Origin: Micromonospora phaseoli
GTDB lineage: Bacteria; Actinomycetota; Actinomycetes; Mycobacteriales; Micromonosporaceae
Reading direction: 5' to 3'
Length of the DNA: 64,000 bases
NCBI RefSeq assembly: GCF_900109115.1
Contig: NZ_FNYV01000010.1
Coordinates: 124,001 to 188,000 of the forward strand
Below the pieces are notes generated by a model, which was given only the letters and a program-made list of their open reading frames with translations, ran no database searches and was not told the DNA's origin. Numbering within the stretch: the first letter of the stretch is position 1; every line of letters starts with the position of its first letter. Positions 8,189-15,917 of this stretch are shown piece after piece. Both the position numbers and the translations under genes were made by a program.

Positions 8189-8653
8189 ATGCCACGCACG
8201 ATCGCTCGCAACGCCCGGGTCGACCGGGAAGACCTCATCGAATTCATCCGCCCCCGACACCGGGTGGTGCTGATGACCACCCGCGCCGACGGCCGGCCGC
8301 AGTCCTCGCCGGTGGCGGCCGGGGTGGACGCCACCGGCCGGCTGGTGGTCTCCACCTATCCGGAGCGGGCCAAGGTCGCCAACATCCGCCGCGACCCACG
8401 GGTGTCGGCGTGCGTGCTCTCCGACGACTGGAACGGCCCGTGGGTGCAGATCGACGGCACCGCCGAGGTGCTCGACCTGCCGGAGGCCCTCGAACCGCTG
8501 GTCGAGTACTTCCGCAGCATCTCCGGCGAGCATCCGGACTGGGACGACTACCGGCAGGCGATGCTGCGGCAGGGCAAGTCCCTGATCCGGGTCACCATCA
8601 CCGGGTGGGGACCGGTCGCCACCGGCGGCTTCCCGGCCCGGCTGGCCGACTAG
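8189..8653 (+). CDS. PPOX-class F420-dependent oxidoreductase
   Basis: Cytoplasmic flavin/deazaflavin-binding split-barrel protein, 154 aa, the usual size for this class. The N-terminus RHRVVLMTTRADGRPQSSPV and the following RLVVSTYPERAKVANIRRDP are typical of F420-dependent PPOX-class enzymes. VSACVLSDDWNGPWVQIDG forms the central strands. These proteins reduce varied substrates with reduced F420 or bind F420/FMN; the substrate cannot be predicted. The gene begins 19 bp after the caspase-like gene and could be co-transcribed with it. It is followed by a strong hairpin terminator. Confidence 0.85.
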   Translation: MPRTIARNARVDREDLIEFIRPRHRVVLMTTRADGRPQSSPVAAGVDATGRLVVSTYPERAKVANIRRDPRVSACVLSDDWNGPWVQIDGTAEVLDLPEALEPLVEYFRSISGEHPDWDDYRQAMLRQGKSLIRVTITGWGPVATGGFPARLAD

Positions 8654-8671
8654 GGCCCCAACCGGGCCGTA

Positions 8672-8699
8672 CGGGCGGGGCGCGACCGCGCCCCGCCCG
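8672..8699. terminator. Bidirectional hairpin terminator
   Basis: A perfect 12-bp stem (CGGGCGGGGCGC at 8672-8683 with 8688-8699) and a GACC tetraloop lie between the convergent F420 enzyme and M28 peptidase genes. Confidence 0.75.
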
Positions 8700-8705
8700 A
8701 AACGG

Positions 8706-10148
8706 TCAGTGCCGTGCCGTCGCGTACGTGGCGCAGCCGATCAGTTCCATCGACACCTGAAGCCGCTCCAGGCTGATGTTCTTGGCGATGGTGTCCTCCG
8801 GGCTGTGGTACGGCGGCTCCAGCAGCGCCGGCGACTCCTCACCGCGCCAGGAGAAGTTCGCGCTGGCGATGCCGACCTCCTGGAACGACTGGTGGTCGCT
8901 GGCGCCGCGCTGGGTCACCGGGGAGATCTGCGGTTCGTAGCCGAGCCGCCGCGCCGCGGCGGAGACCTCGTCGGTGGCCCGGTTGCTCTCGCCGGTGAAC
9001 GACAGCAGCCAGTACCGCGTAGCCGGGTCCCAGCTGGTGGCGACCATGTCGTTCTGGTAGACGGCGAGGATCCGGTCGCGCTCGGCCTGCGGCAGTTGAG
9101 CGACGTAGTAACGCGACCCGATCAGTCCCTGCTCCTCCGAGCCCCAGAGGGCAAAGCGCAGCGTGGCGTCGACCGGCACCGCCTTCAGCACCCGGGCCAG
9201 CTCCAGACAGAGCACCGTGCCGGAGCCGTCGTCGTTGGCGCCCGGTGCGCCGATGACCGAGTCGTAGTGGGCGCTGACCATGACGACCGGGCCGCCCGCG
9301 CCTGAGCGCCCGCGCCGCTCGGCCAACACGTTGTGCGAGGTCAGCCCGCGGTGCGCGGTGGTGGCGATGGTCAGGGTGAGCGGGCCGGCGGCCAGCAGGG
9401 CCCGGAGCCGGTGCTTCTGCGCCTGGGCCACCCCGACGACCGGGATCGGCAGTGGCGCGGAGGCGGAGCCGGGCAGAGTGGGGGAGAAGGCAGACGCCCG
9501 GCGGGGCTCCACCAGGTCGGCCGGGAGGAAGACCACCGCGGCCGCCCCGGCGGCCACGGCGGTCGCGGCCAGCTGCTCGCGCTGGGCCGCGACATAGTCC
9601 ACCAGCACGATCTTCCCGCTGACGTCGGCCGGGTAGTCGGCCGGCGTACCCGCGCCGACATCGACCACCGACGCGGTGACCCTGGTGTCCAGCGCCGCCT
9701 GTCCGCTCGCCCCGACCTGCCAGTTCAGGTCCCCGGGCAGCCGGGCCGGCGAGCTGAGCTGGGCGAGGAACTTGTCGGCGACCGGGAAGGGTTGCAGGGT
9801 GGTGTCGTAGCGCAGCTTGTCGAGCTGACCGGCGATGTAGTGCGCGGCTCGACGCTCCGAGTCGGTGCCACCGATGCGTGGTCCGATGTCCTCCGAGAGC
9901 ACCTTCAGGTGCGCGAGTGCGCGCTTCGCGGAGAGCTGGGCGACGACCTTGCGGTCCTCCGGGGTGAGCCTGGGCGGACGGATCGCGCCGGGCCGGTGGT
10001 CGGCTGCTGCCCAGGCAGGCGCGGGCAGCGCCACGGTGGCGGCGCCACCGAGTGCGACGGTCAACATCCGTCGCCGGTTGAGTTGGCCTGATCCGGTGGA
10101 GCGGGACGATTCGTGCGGGGATGTCACGGTGTCGTCGAGCGAAGCCAA
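8706..10148 (-). CDS. Tat-exported M28 family aminopeptidase
   Basis: Extracellular zinc peptidase of 480 aa. The N-terminus has a twin-arginine signal (LNRRRMLTVALGGAATVALP, residues about 23-42) with an AWA-A cleavage region. A PA domain lies at about 150-260. The M28 catalytic domain has SAHYDS (His294, Asp296), GANDDGSGT, LWGSEEQGLIGS, YQNDMVAT and PPYHSPEDT. It should release N-terminal amino acids from peptides outside the cell. It is a paralogue of the truncated M28 peptidase at the window start, but Tat-exported and without the His-rich tail. ATG at 10148 is the start. Confidence 0.92.
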   Translation of the reverse strand: MASLDDTVTSPHESSRSTGSGQLNRRRMLTVALGGAATVALPAPAWAAADHRPGAIRPPRLTPEDRKVVAQLSAKRALAHLKVLSEDIGPRIGGTDSERRAAHYIAGQLDKLRYDTTLQPFPVADKFLAQLSSPARLPGDLNWQVGASGQAALDTRVTASVVDVGAGTPADYPADVSGKIVLVDYVAAQREQLAATAVAAGAAAVVFLPADLVEPRRASAFSPTLPGSASAPLPIPVVGVAQAQKHRLRALLAAGPLTLTIATTAHRGLTSHNVLAERRGRSGAGGPVVMVSAHYDSVIGAPGANDDGSGTVLCLELARVLKAVPVDATLRFALWGSEEQGLIGSRYYVAQLPQAERDRILAVYQNDMVATSWDPATRYWLLSFTGESNRATDEVSAAARRLGYEPQISPVTQRGASDHQSFQEVGIASANFSWRGEESPALLEPPYHSPEDTIAKNISLERLQVSMELIGCATYATARH

Positions 10149-10255
10149 GACGGCGCCCTCCTGATTCGAGGTCCGACCTGGACGTCAGGGGTGTGACGCC
10201 CGGTCACAGAGACTCGAATCTATCCGGCGAGCTGGCGTTTTTTCAAGATCAGAGA

Positions 10256-10900
10256 TCAGTACGCGGCGGTGAAGCGCATGTTCTGGAAGTGCGGATCCTC
10301 GATCTCGTCGACCACCGCGACGGCGAGATCCTCGTAACTGAGCACGCTCCGGCCCTGCGCGTCGGTCACCGGCTGGTCGGTGCCGGTGCGATACCGGCCG
10401 GTGCGCTGCCCCGGACGGAACTCCAGCGGCGGCGGGCAGACGTACGTCCAGGTCACGCCGTCGGCGCCGGAGCGGTAGACGTCCAGCGCAGCCGCCTGGC
10501 CCAGCGCGGCATCGCGGTACTCCTCGGGAAAGTCCGGCTCGTCCAGCAGCCGCGTCCCGGCCGGGGTGAGTAGCGTGGCCCCGCCACCGACGTGGATGAC
10601 CCGGGGTGCGGCCGGCATGCCCTGCAGCGCGTCGAGCAGGGTGCGCGCCGCGTCGGGCCAGAGCGAACGATCACCGCCACCGACCGCCACGACCAGCGCG
10701 TCCGCCGCCGGCGCCAGCTCCCGTACGCTGCGTTCGCTGGTGGCGTCCCCGGTGACGACCTGGACCCCGGCCGGCAGGTACGGCGCGTCCGCCTCGGGCC
10801 GGCGCACCGCGGCCACCACCCGGTGGCCCCGGTTGAACGCCTCGATGACGATCCGCGAACCCGCGGTGCCTCCCGCACCGAACACGACGATGTCGCTCAC
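10256..10900 (-). CDS. NAD(P)-binding NmrA/YwnB-like reductase
   Basis: Rossmann-fold protein of 214 aa. The N-terminal strand and glycine motif are IVVFGAGGTAGSRIV. DATSERSVRELAPAADALVVAVG corresponds to the second cofactor-contact region. The extended SDR/NmrA type is shown by the lack of the YxxxK dyad and by the C-terminal SYEDLAVAVVDEIEDPHF. The family includes NAD(P)H sensors and biliverdin reductase-like enzymes; the substrate is unknown. The start is GTG at 10900. It precedes the M28 peptidase on the same strand by 107 bp; no functional link is evident. Confidence 0.8.
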   Translation of the reverse strand: MSDIVVFGAGGTAGSRIVIEAFNRGHRVVAAVRRPEADAPYLPAGVQVVTGDATSERSVRELAPAADALVVAVGGGDRSLWPDAARTLLDALQGMPAAPRVIHVGGGATLLTPAGTRLLDEPDFPEEYRDAALGQAAALDVYRSGADGVTWTYVCPPPLEFRPGQRTGRYRTGTDQPVTDAQGRSVLSYEDLAVAVVDEIEDPHFQNMRFTAAY

Positions 10901-10957
10901 GCCTCCCAGGCTATGGATCGGATCCGGCGACCGTCGGTGGAACGGCGATCCCGGCGT

Positions 10958-12190
10958 TCAGCCGATCAGCGCGGAGTAGACCAACTGGCGCAGCTGCGGC
11001 CGGATCGGCCAGGTGCTCGACGGCATCAGCTGGGTGAAGAACATGGCGGTGATCTCCTCCGCCGGGTCGACCCAGAACGCGGTGCTGGCCACCCCACCCC
11101 AGTAGTACTCGCCGATGCTGCTCGGCACCCGACTCGGGACCGGGTCGTCCACCACCGCGAAGCCGAGACCGAACCCGATGCCGTCCAGCGTCGTCTCGGC
11201 GAACCCGCCGGTGGACAGGACGCCCAGGTCCTGGCCGCCGGGCAGGTGGTTGCGGGTCATGAAGCGCACCGTGCGCGGGCCGAGCAGGCGGACGCCGTCC
11301 AGCTCGCCGCCGCGCAGCAGCAGCTGGGTGAACCGGTGGTAGTCGGCGGCCGACGAGATCAGTCCGCCGCCGCCGGAGAGCAGCACCGGCTTCTCGTACG
11401 CCAGGCCGCCGAGCGCGTCGTGGCGCACCGCCCGGCCGGTCGCCGGGTCCGGCACGTACAGCGCGGCGAGCCGGTCGGTGTCGGTGCCGTCGACGTGCCA
11501 GCGGGTGTCGCCCATGCCCAGCGGACGCAGGATCCGTTCGGTGAGGAACGTGTCGAGGCTCTGCCCGGAGACCACCTCGATCAGCCGGCCGAGCACGTCG
11601 GTGGCGACCGAGTATCCCCAGGCGGTGCCGGGCTGGAACAGCAGCGGCAGCTCGCCGAAGACCCGGCAGGCCTCGGCCAGGTCGACCTCAGCGGGTGGGT
11701 ACAGGTCGTAGCCGGCCGCGCGGTACAGGCCGTCGACCACCGAGGTCTGCATGAAGCCGTACGTCAGCCCGGCGGTGTGGGTGAGCAGGTGCCAGATCCG
11801 GATCGGCTCGATCGCCGGCACGGTGTACGGCTTGAGCGTCGACCCCTTCGAATAGACCCGCATGTCGGCGAATTCGGGCAGCCAGCGCCCGATCTCGTCG
11901 GTCAGCTCGAAGTGGCCCTGCTCCCAGAGCATCATCGCCGCGACCGAGGTGATCGGCTTGGTCATCGAGTAGATCCGCCAGAGGGTGTCCGACTCCACCG
12001 GCGCGCCCGCCTCGCGGTCCCGCAACCCGTGGGTGGAGCTGTGCGCGATCTGGCCGCCTCGGGTGACCATCACCTGGAATCCGGCCAGCCGGCCGTCGTC
12101 GACGTACCGGCCGAAGTGTTCGTCGATCCGGGCCAACCGGGCCGGGTCGAAACCCAGCTGCTCCGCGTCGATGCTGCTCGCCACGTTCAC
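10958..12190 (-). CDS. Serine hydrolase, beta-lactamase class C / esterase family
   Basis: Protein of 410 aa with the class C beta-lactamase/EstB fold. The nucleophile motif SMTK is at residues 75-78, the WGYSVATDV segment gives the Tyr of the second motif, and a late HTAGLTYGF matches the HTSG-type loop common in the family. No signal peptide is present, so it is probably a cytoplasmic esterase or amidase rather than an antibiotic-resistance enzyme. The start is GTG at 12190; a second GTG two codons later is possible. The gene is divergent from the pentapeptide-repeat gene across a 72-bp spacer. Confidence 0.87.
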   Translation of the reverse strand: MNVASSIDAEQLGFDPARLARIDEHFGRYVDDGRLAGFQVMVTRGGQIAHSSTHGLRDREAGAPVESDTLWRIYSMTKPITSVAAMMLWEQGHFELTDEIGRWLPEFADMRVYSKGSTLKPYTVPAIEPIRIWHLLTHTAGLTYGFMQTSVVDGLYRAAGYDLYPPAEVDLAEACRVFGELPLLFQPGTAWGYSVATDVLGRLIEVVSGQSLDTFLTERILRPLGMGDTRWHVDGTDTDRLAALYVPDPATGRAVRHDALGGLAYEKPVLLSGGGGLISSAADYHRFTQLLLRGGELDGVRLLGPRTVRFMTRNHLPGGQDLGVLSTGGFAETTLDGIGFGLGFAVVDDPVPSRVPSSIGEYYWGGVASTAFWVDPAEEITAMFFTQLMPSSTWPIRPQLRQLVYSALIG

Positions 12191-12262
12191 CCGACCGAAC
12201 CTACCGGCCGGTACCGGAGGCGGGAAGGCATGGTTGTCGGTGTCACTGGTTAGCCTCCTGGC

Positions 12263-12859
12263 ATGCCGGAGCCGATCGAGGACGTGACCTTCCACGACGA
12301 GGACTGGTACGCCGAGGAGCTGGCCGACCGGCACTTCATCGGCTGCACCTTCCACCGGGTGGATCTGACCGAGGCGACCAGCCAGGGCGCGGTCTTCGAC
12401 GGCTGCACCTTCGGCGACGTGCAGTTCAACGTCTCGCGGCACACCGACTCGGCCTTCACCCGGTGCGTGTTCACCCGCTGCAACCTGTTCGAGGCGGAGT
12501 TCACCGGCTGCAAGGTCGTGGGCAGCACCTTCGACCGCTGTGACCTGCGCCCGCTGACGGTGAGTGGAGGCGACTGGTCGTTCGTCACCCTCGCCGGGGC
12601 CGACCTGCGCGGCGGGCGGTTCACCGGGGTACGGATGCGGGAGACCGACCTGTCCGGCGTCGACCTCACCGGGGCGACGATGACCGGGGTCGACCTCTCC
12701 GACGTGCAGTGGCGTGGCACCCGGCTGTCCGGTGCGGACCTGCGCGGCAGCGACCTGACCGGGCTGGACCCGACGGCGGTGCAGCGTGCCGGAGCAGTCA
12801 TCGACATGGTGCAGTCGGTGACCCTCGCTCAGGCCCTCGGCTTCGACGTCCGAGGCTGA
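12263..12859 (+). CDS. Pentapeptide-repeat protein
   Basis: Cytoplasmic protein of 198 aa built almost wholly of A(D/N)LXX-like pentapeptides (CTFHRVDLTEATSQGAVFDG, then FDRCDLRPL, ADLRGGRFTGVRM, TDLSGVDLTGATM and so on). These fold as a right-handed quadrilateral beta-helix. Related proteins such as MfpA and Qnr mimic DNA and protect gyrase; others have unknown roles. The acidic lead-in EDVTFHDEDWYAEEL resembles Qnr/McbG-like N-termini, so gyrase interaction is possible but unproven. ATG at 12263 is the start. The gene stands alone. Confidence 0.88.
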   Translation: MPEPIEDVTFHDEDWYAEELADRHFIGCTFHRVDLTEATSQGAVFDGCTFGDVQFNVSRHTDSAFTRCVFTRCNLFEAEFTGCKVVGSTFDRCDLRPLTVSGGDWSFVTLAGADLRGGRFTGVRMRETDLSGVDLTGATMTGVDLSDVQWRGTRLSGADLRGSDLTGLDPTAVQRAGAVIDMVQSVTLAQALGFDVRG

Positions 12860-12967
12860 GGTGTGCCCGCGCCGCCGGGGACACGACCCGGACACGGCGG
12901 TTCCTCCCGACTAGCGCGAAAGGTCTCCTCAATGCGAATGTGAGGCACCCGCACAACCGAGTGGAGT

Positions 12968-13954
12968 GTGCCGGTGCGAGTCCGGTCCGGCAGAAGTGGA
13001 GGGTCGGTGGCGGAGGAGCACCCCCCACGGGCAGTTCACGGCGGCGAGACCGCTCGGCACCGCGCACCGGAGACCCGACGACACGCACCCGCCGCCACGG
13101 GCGAGACCCGCGCTGCCGCCCGTCGGCTCGCCCGGGCCCGGAGACGTCGCCGCTACGCGGTGGAGGCGATCGCGGCTACCGCCGTGGCCAGTCTGCTGGC
13201 CCTGGTCGGGTACGCGCAGTGGTGGTCGGAGCCCAGCGGTGAGGAGCCGGCCGAACGGGAGGGACTGCCGGCGGGGGTCGGCCGCCCGAGCCTGCCCAGC
13301 AGCCAGCCCACCGCTCCTGCCGTACCGGGCCTGCGGCCCCGCGAACGTCCGCCGAGCCCCAGCCCCAGCCCCAGCGTCCGCCCGGGCACTCCGACGCCCC
13401 CGACGGTGCCGTTGATACTCACCGTCGGTCGCTCGGACGTGCCGGCGACGGTCAACCTGACCGATGCGGGTGAGCGCGACTGGGTGCACTGGGGACTGGG
13501 TGGCGGCGCGGCGACGGTCCGCAAGCGCGACGGCTCGGCCGAGATCCGCGACCTGGGCGGCCAGGGTGAGCGGGGCGGCTGGGACGGCAACCAGGAGCTG
13601 TTCCGGTGGCGCGACGGCGAGCCGGTGAGGTCGGCCGGCGGTACACCCGACGGGGTCTACACCTGCGGTGTGGACAACGGCTTCAGCCTCGCGGTGGTCG
13701 CCGACGGTCAACCGCGAACCGCCACCGTCTACCTCGGCGTGTGGATGGCCCGTGGCAGGTTGGACATGCGGCTGTCCGACGGTGGGCCGAGCCGGACGCT
13801 TCGGCTGGAGGAGCGACACACCAGCCAGTCCACCCGGGCGACCATCCGGTTCCAGGCGCCGAAGGGGACCCGGCTGCTGCTCACCTGGACGGTGGAGGAG
13901 ACCTTCACTTCGCACTGCGGCAACGTCGGCCTGCAGGCCGTCGCCCTACGCTGA
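12968..13954 (+). CDS. Membrane-anchored hypothetical protein with Ser-Pro linker
   Basis: Not recognised. About 90 basic, Arg/Ala-rich cytoplasmic residues precede one membrane span (about 62-80, AIAATAVASLLALVGY). An extracellular Pro/Ser linker (PSPSPSPS) and a C-terminal 180-residue beta-rich domain with two Cys (VYTCGVD and TSHCGNVG) follow. GTG codons at 12968, 12974 and 12995 are possible starts. The topology suggests a surface-exposed domain held on a flexible stalk. No neighbouring gene overlaps it. Confidence 0.65.
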   Translation: MPVRVRSGRSGGSVAEEHPPRAVHGGETARHRAPETRRHAPAATGETRAAARRLARARRRRRYAVEAIAATAVASLLALVGYAQWWSEPSGEEPAEREGLPAGVGRPSLPSSQPTAPAVPGLRPRERPPSPSPSPSVRPGTPTPPTVPLILTVGRSDVPATVNLTDAGERDWVHWGLGGGAATVRKRDGSAEIRDLGGQGERGGWDGNQELFRWRDGEPVRSAGGTPDGVYTCGVDNGFSLAVVADGQPRTATVYLGVWMARGRLDMRLSDGGPSRTLRLEERHTSQSTRATIRFQAPKGTRLLLTWTVEETFTSHCGNVGLQAVALR

Positions 13955-14051
13955 TCGTGGCGGCGGCGCGTCGGGTAACCCGGCGTTGGACGGCCGGCGG
14001 CGCGAATCCCCAGTAGCGTGGTCGGCGAGCGATCCACGAACCGGAGGACCG

Positions 14052-14489
14052 ATGACCACAGGCGACCAGGTACGCGACAGCCCCACGGATTGGGTGGCCG
14101 AGCACATTCAGCGGTACATCGACACCGACGGGGCCGACGGGCACGAGTGGCGGCCGGGTGTCTTCACGCTGCTGTTGACCACACGGGGCCGACGCACCGG
14201 TGCCCTGCGGCGTACCGCATTGATCTACGGCCGGTCCGGCGACGCGTACGCGGTGGTCGCCTCCCAGGGCGGCGATCCCCGGCACCCGGCCTGGTATCTC
14301 AACCTGCTGGCCGAGCCGCAGGTGCAGGTGCAGGTCGGCGCGGAGCGGTTCACCGCCCGGGCCCGGACCGCCGAGGCCGAGGAGAAGGCAGAGCTGTGGC
14401 CGCTGATGACCGGCATCTGGCCGGCGTACGACGACTACCAGGCCAAGACCGACCGGGACATTCCGGTGGTGCTGCTCGAACGCATCTGA
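14052..14489 (+). CDS. Deazaflavin (F420)-dependent nitroreductase family protein
   Basis: Protein of 145 aa, the size and pattern of the Ddn family. It has RPGVFTLLLTTRGRRTGALRR in the N-terminal strands (split by me after 20), YAVVASQGGDP and HPAWYLNLLAEPQVQVQVG. WPAYDDYQAKTDRDIPVVLLE is the usual C-terminus. Members bind F420 and reduce quinones or nitro compounds. ATG at 14052 follows GGAGGACC; the open frame continues upstream without family similarity. It is followed after 131 bp by the YCII-like gene on the same strand. Confidence 0.87.
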   Translation: MTTGDQVRDSPTDWVAEHIQRYIDTDGADGHEWRPGVFTLLLTTRGRRTGALRRTALIYGRSGDAYAVVASQGGDPRHPAWYLNLLAEPQVQVQVGAERFTARARTAEAEEKAELWPLMTGIWPAYDDYQAKTDRDIPVVLLERI

Positions 14490-14620
14490 CCTGCGGCATC
14501 GCGCCCGCAGCCGGCCGTGGCGCGCCCGGCTGCGGGTTGGCCGACCGCGATCGGCTGCGGCAGACTGCCGGTGACCGCCGGGCTCGTGTCCGGCGGACGA
14601 GACGACCGGGAGGACCACAG

Positions 14621-14965
14621 ATGCCCGCCTTCGCCCTGGCTCACCTGCGCGATCCGCAGGTCAACGAGGACATCCTGACGTACCTGGAGCGGATCCAGGC
14701 GACCCTGGAGCCCTTCGGCGGACGGTTCGTGGTGCACGGGCCGGAGGTGGAGGTCCGCGAGGGGGAGTGGCCGGGCAGCCTGGTCATTCTCGAGTTCCCC
14801 GATCGGGAGCAGGCGCACGGCTGGTACGACTCGCCCGAGTACCAGGAGATCCTGCCGTTGCGTACCCGGCACATCGAGGCATCACTGATCATCTTCGACG
14901 GCGTCGGCCCGGGCTACGACCCCGGCCAGACCGCGTCGGCGCTGCGGGCGCAGGCGGTGGACTGA
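14621..14965 (+). CDS. DUF1330 (YCII-like dimeric barrel) protein
   Basis: Small cytoplasmic protein of 114 aa. The pattern LAHLRDPQVNEDILTYLERI, FGGRFVVHGPEVEV, SLVILEFPDREQAHGWYDSP and EYQEILPLRTRH is the DUF1330 signature, a dimeric alpha/beta-barrel related to YCII proteins. Biochemical role unknown. ATG at 14621 is preceded by GGGAGGACC. No evident operon. Confidence 0.85.
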   Translation: MPAFALAHLRDPQVNEDILTYLERIQATLEPFGGRFVVHGPEVEVREGEWPGSLVILEFPDREQAHGWYDSPEYQEILPLRTRHIEASLIIFDGVGPGYDPGQTASALRAQAVD

Positions 14966-15056
14966 GCCACCGGGACAGTTTGTCCGTCACCCCGTGTCGA
15001 ACGGATCGTAACGTCCTGCTGTCCGTGTTCGACCGTCCTGTGTGGAGGTCAGGCCG

Positions 15057-15371
15057 ATGAACAGCAGCAGTACCGTCCGTCCGTACCCGTCCACCGGCGA
15101 GCGGGCTGGAGCGGGGCTGCGGGAGATCCCGCTGCCGCCGTACGTGACCGCCGAGGATGCCCAGTTCGCGGTCCGGGCCGTCGTGGTGCACGCGCCACGG
15201 AGATGGTCGGGGGGGACGGTCTGCCGCAACGATGCCAGCCCGCACCCGTGTCGGCTGCACCGTTGGGGCACCCGGGTGCTCGCGCTGCGTGGCCTGCGCG
15301 ACGCCGACATCGCCGCGTTGATCGAACGCGGCGACCCGGCCGCTCCGCTGCCGCCCCGGCCGACGGACTGA
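15057..15371 (+). CDS. Conserved hypothetical protein with CRND-PCRLHRWG motif (paralogue)
   Basis: Protein of 104 aa, paralogous to the N-terminal domain of the gene at 5816-6370. Shared positions include FAVRAVVVHA, the CRND block (Cys56) and PCRLHRWG (Cys65, His68, Trp70), then a matching ALIERGDP. It lacks the low-complexity C-terminal tail of its relative, so the conserved unit is only about 75 residues. ATG at 15057 follows TGGAGGTC. A strong terminator follows within 10 bp of the stop. Function unknown; a metal or redox site is inferred from the Cys/His pattern. Confidence 0.75.
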   Translation: MNSSSTVRPYPSTGERAGAGLREIPLPPYVTAEDAQFAVRAVVVHAPRRWSGGTVCRNDASPHPCRLHRWGTRVLALRGLRDADIAALIERGDPAAPLPPRPTD

Positions 15372-15379
15372 GGTCCGCC

Positions 15380-15410
15380 GGAAGGGCCCCCCAGGCGAGG
15401 GGGCCCTTCC
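15380..15410 (+). terminator. Hairpin terminator
   Basis: A perfect 12-bp stem GGAAGGGCCCCC (15380-15391) pairs with 15399-15410 around a 7-base loop, directly after the stop of the CRND-motif gene. It resembles the GGAAGGG-type palindromes at 51975-52020. Confidence 0.75.
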
Positions 15411-15628
15411 CGAAACGGTCTTGAGTACCCGTTCGGCGCGCGGTCATGCCGCTGCATCGTATGCACGATGCTCTATTTGACGGATGCCCCGGCACCGGGC
15501 ACCGTGGGCAGGTGAGGGGCCCCTGAGCTGCCCCGATGCGGCGGTGGACGGCCATCGTCCGGCCTGCCCGCAGATCCGCGAATGTGCGTCCGCACCGGGA
15601 GTGCGAGAACACCACGAGGAGTCTCAGC

Positions 15629-15910
15629 ATGCTCACGATGACCGACAACGCCGTCCTGGTGATCCGTGATCTGGCCGCCCAGCAGGACGTCTCCGAGGGC
15701 GGTGGGGTGCGAATCGCAGCAGACACCACGGCCGGCTCGCTGACCGTGGAGCTGGTCCCTGCGCCGGTCGAGGGCGACCAGGTGGTCGACAACCAGGGCG
15801 CCCGGATCTTCCTCGACTCCGACGCCGCCGACCTGCTCGGCGAAGCCTCGGTCGACGCGAGCGTCGACGACGAGGGCGTCGTGCAGTTCGGGTTCACCGA
15901 GCAGCAGTAG
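15629..15910 (+). CDS. HesB/IscA-fold protein lacking the cluster cysteines
   Basis: Protein of 93 aa resembling A-type iron-sulfur carriers (MTDNAVLVIRDLAAQQ, GGVRIAADTT, DQVVDNQGARIFLDSDAADLL). Canonical IscA/HesB proteins hold a cluster through one central Cys and a C-terminal Cys-Gly-Cys. This protein has no Cys at all and ends FGFTEQQ. It therefore cannot bind a cluster in the known way. Similar Cys-less proteins are, from memory, common in actinobacteria and annotated HesB. ATG at 15629 follows GAGGAG. It is convergent with the beta-family gene. Confidence 0.72.
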   Translation: MLTMTDNAVLVIRDLAAQQDVSEGGGVRIAADTTAGSLTVELVPAPVEGDQVVDNQGARIFLDSDAADLLGEASVDASVDDEGVVQFGFTEQQ

Positions 15911-15917
15911 GGCAAGG

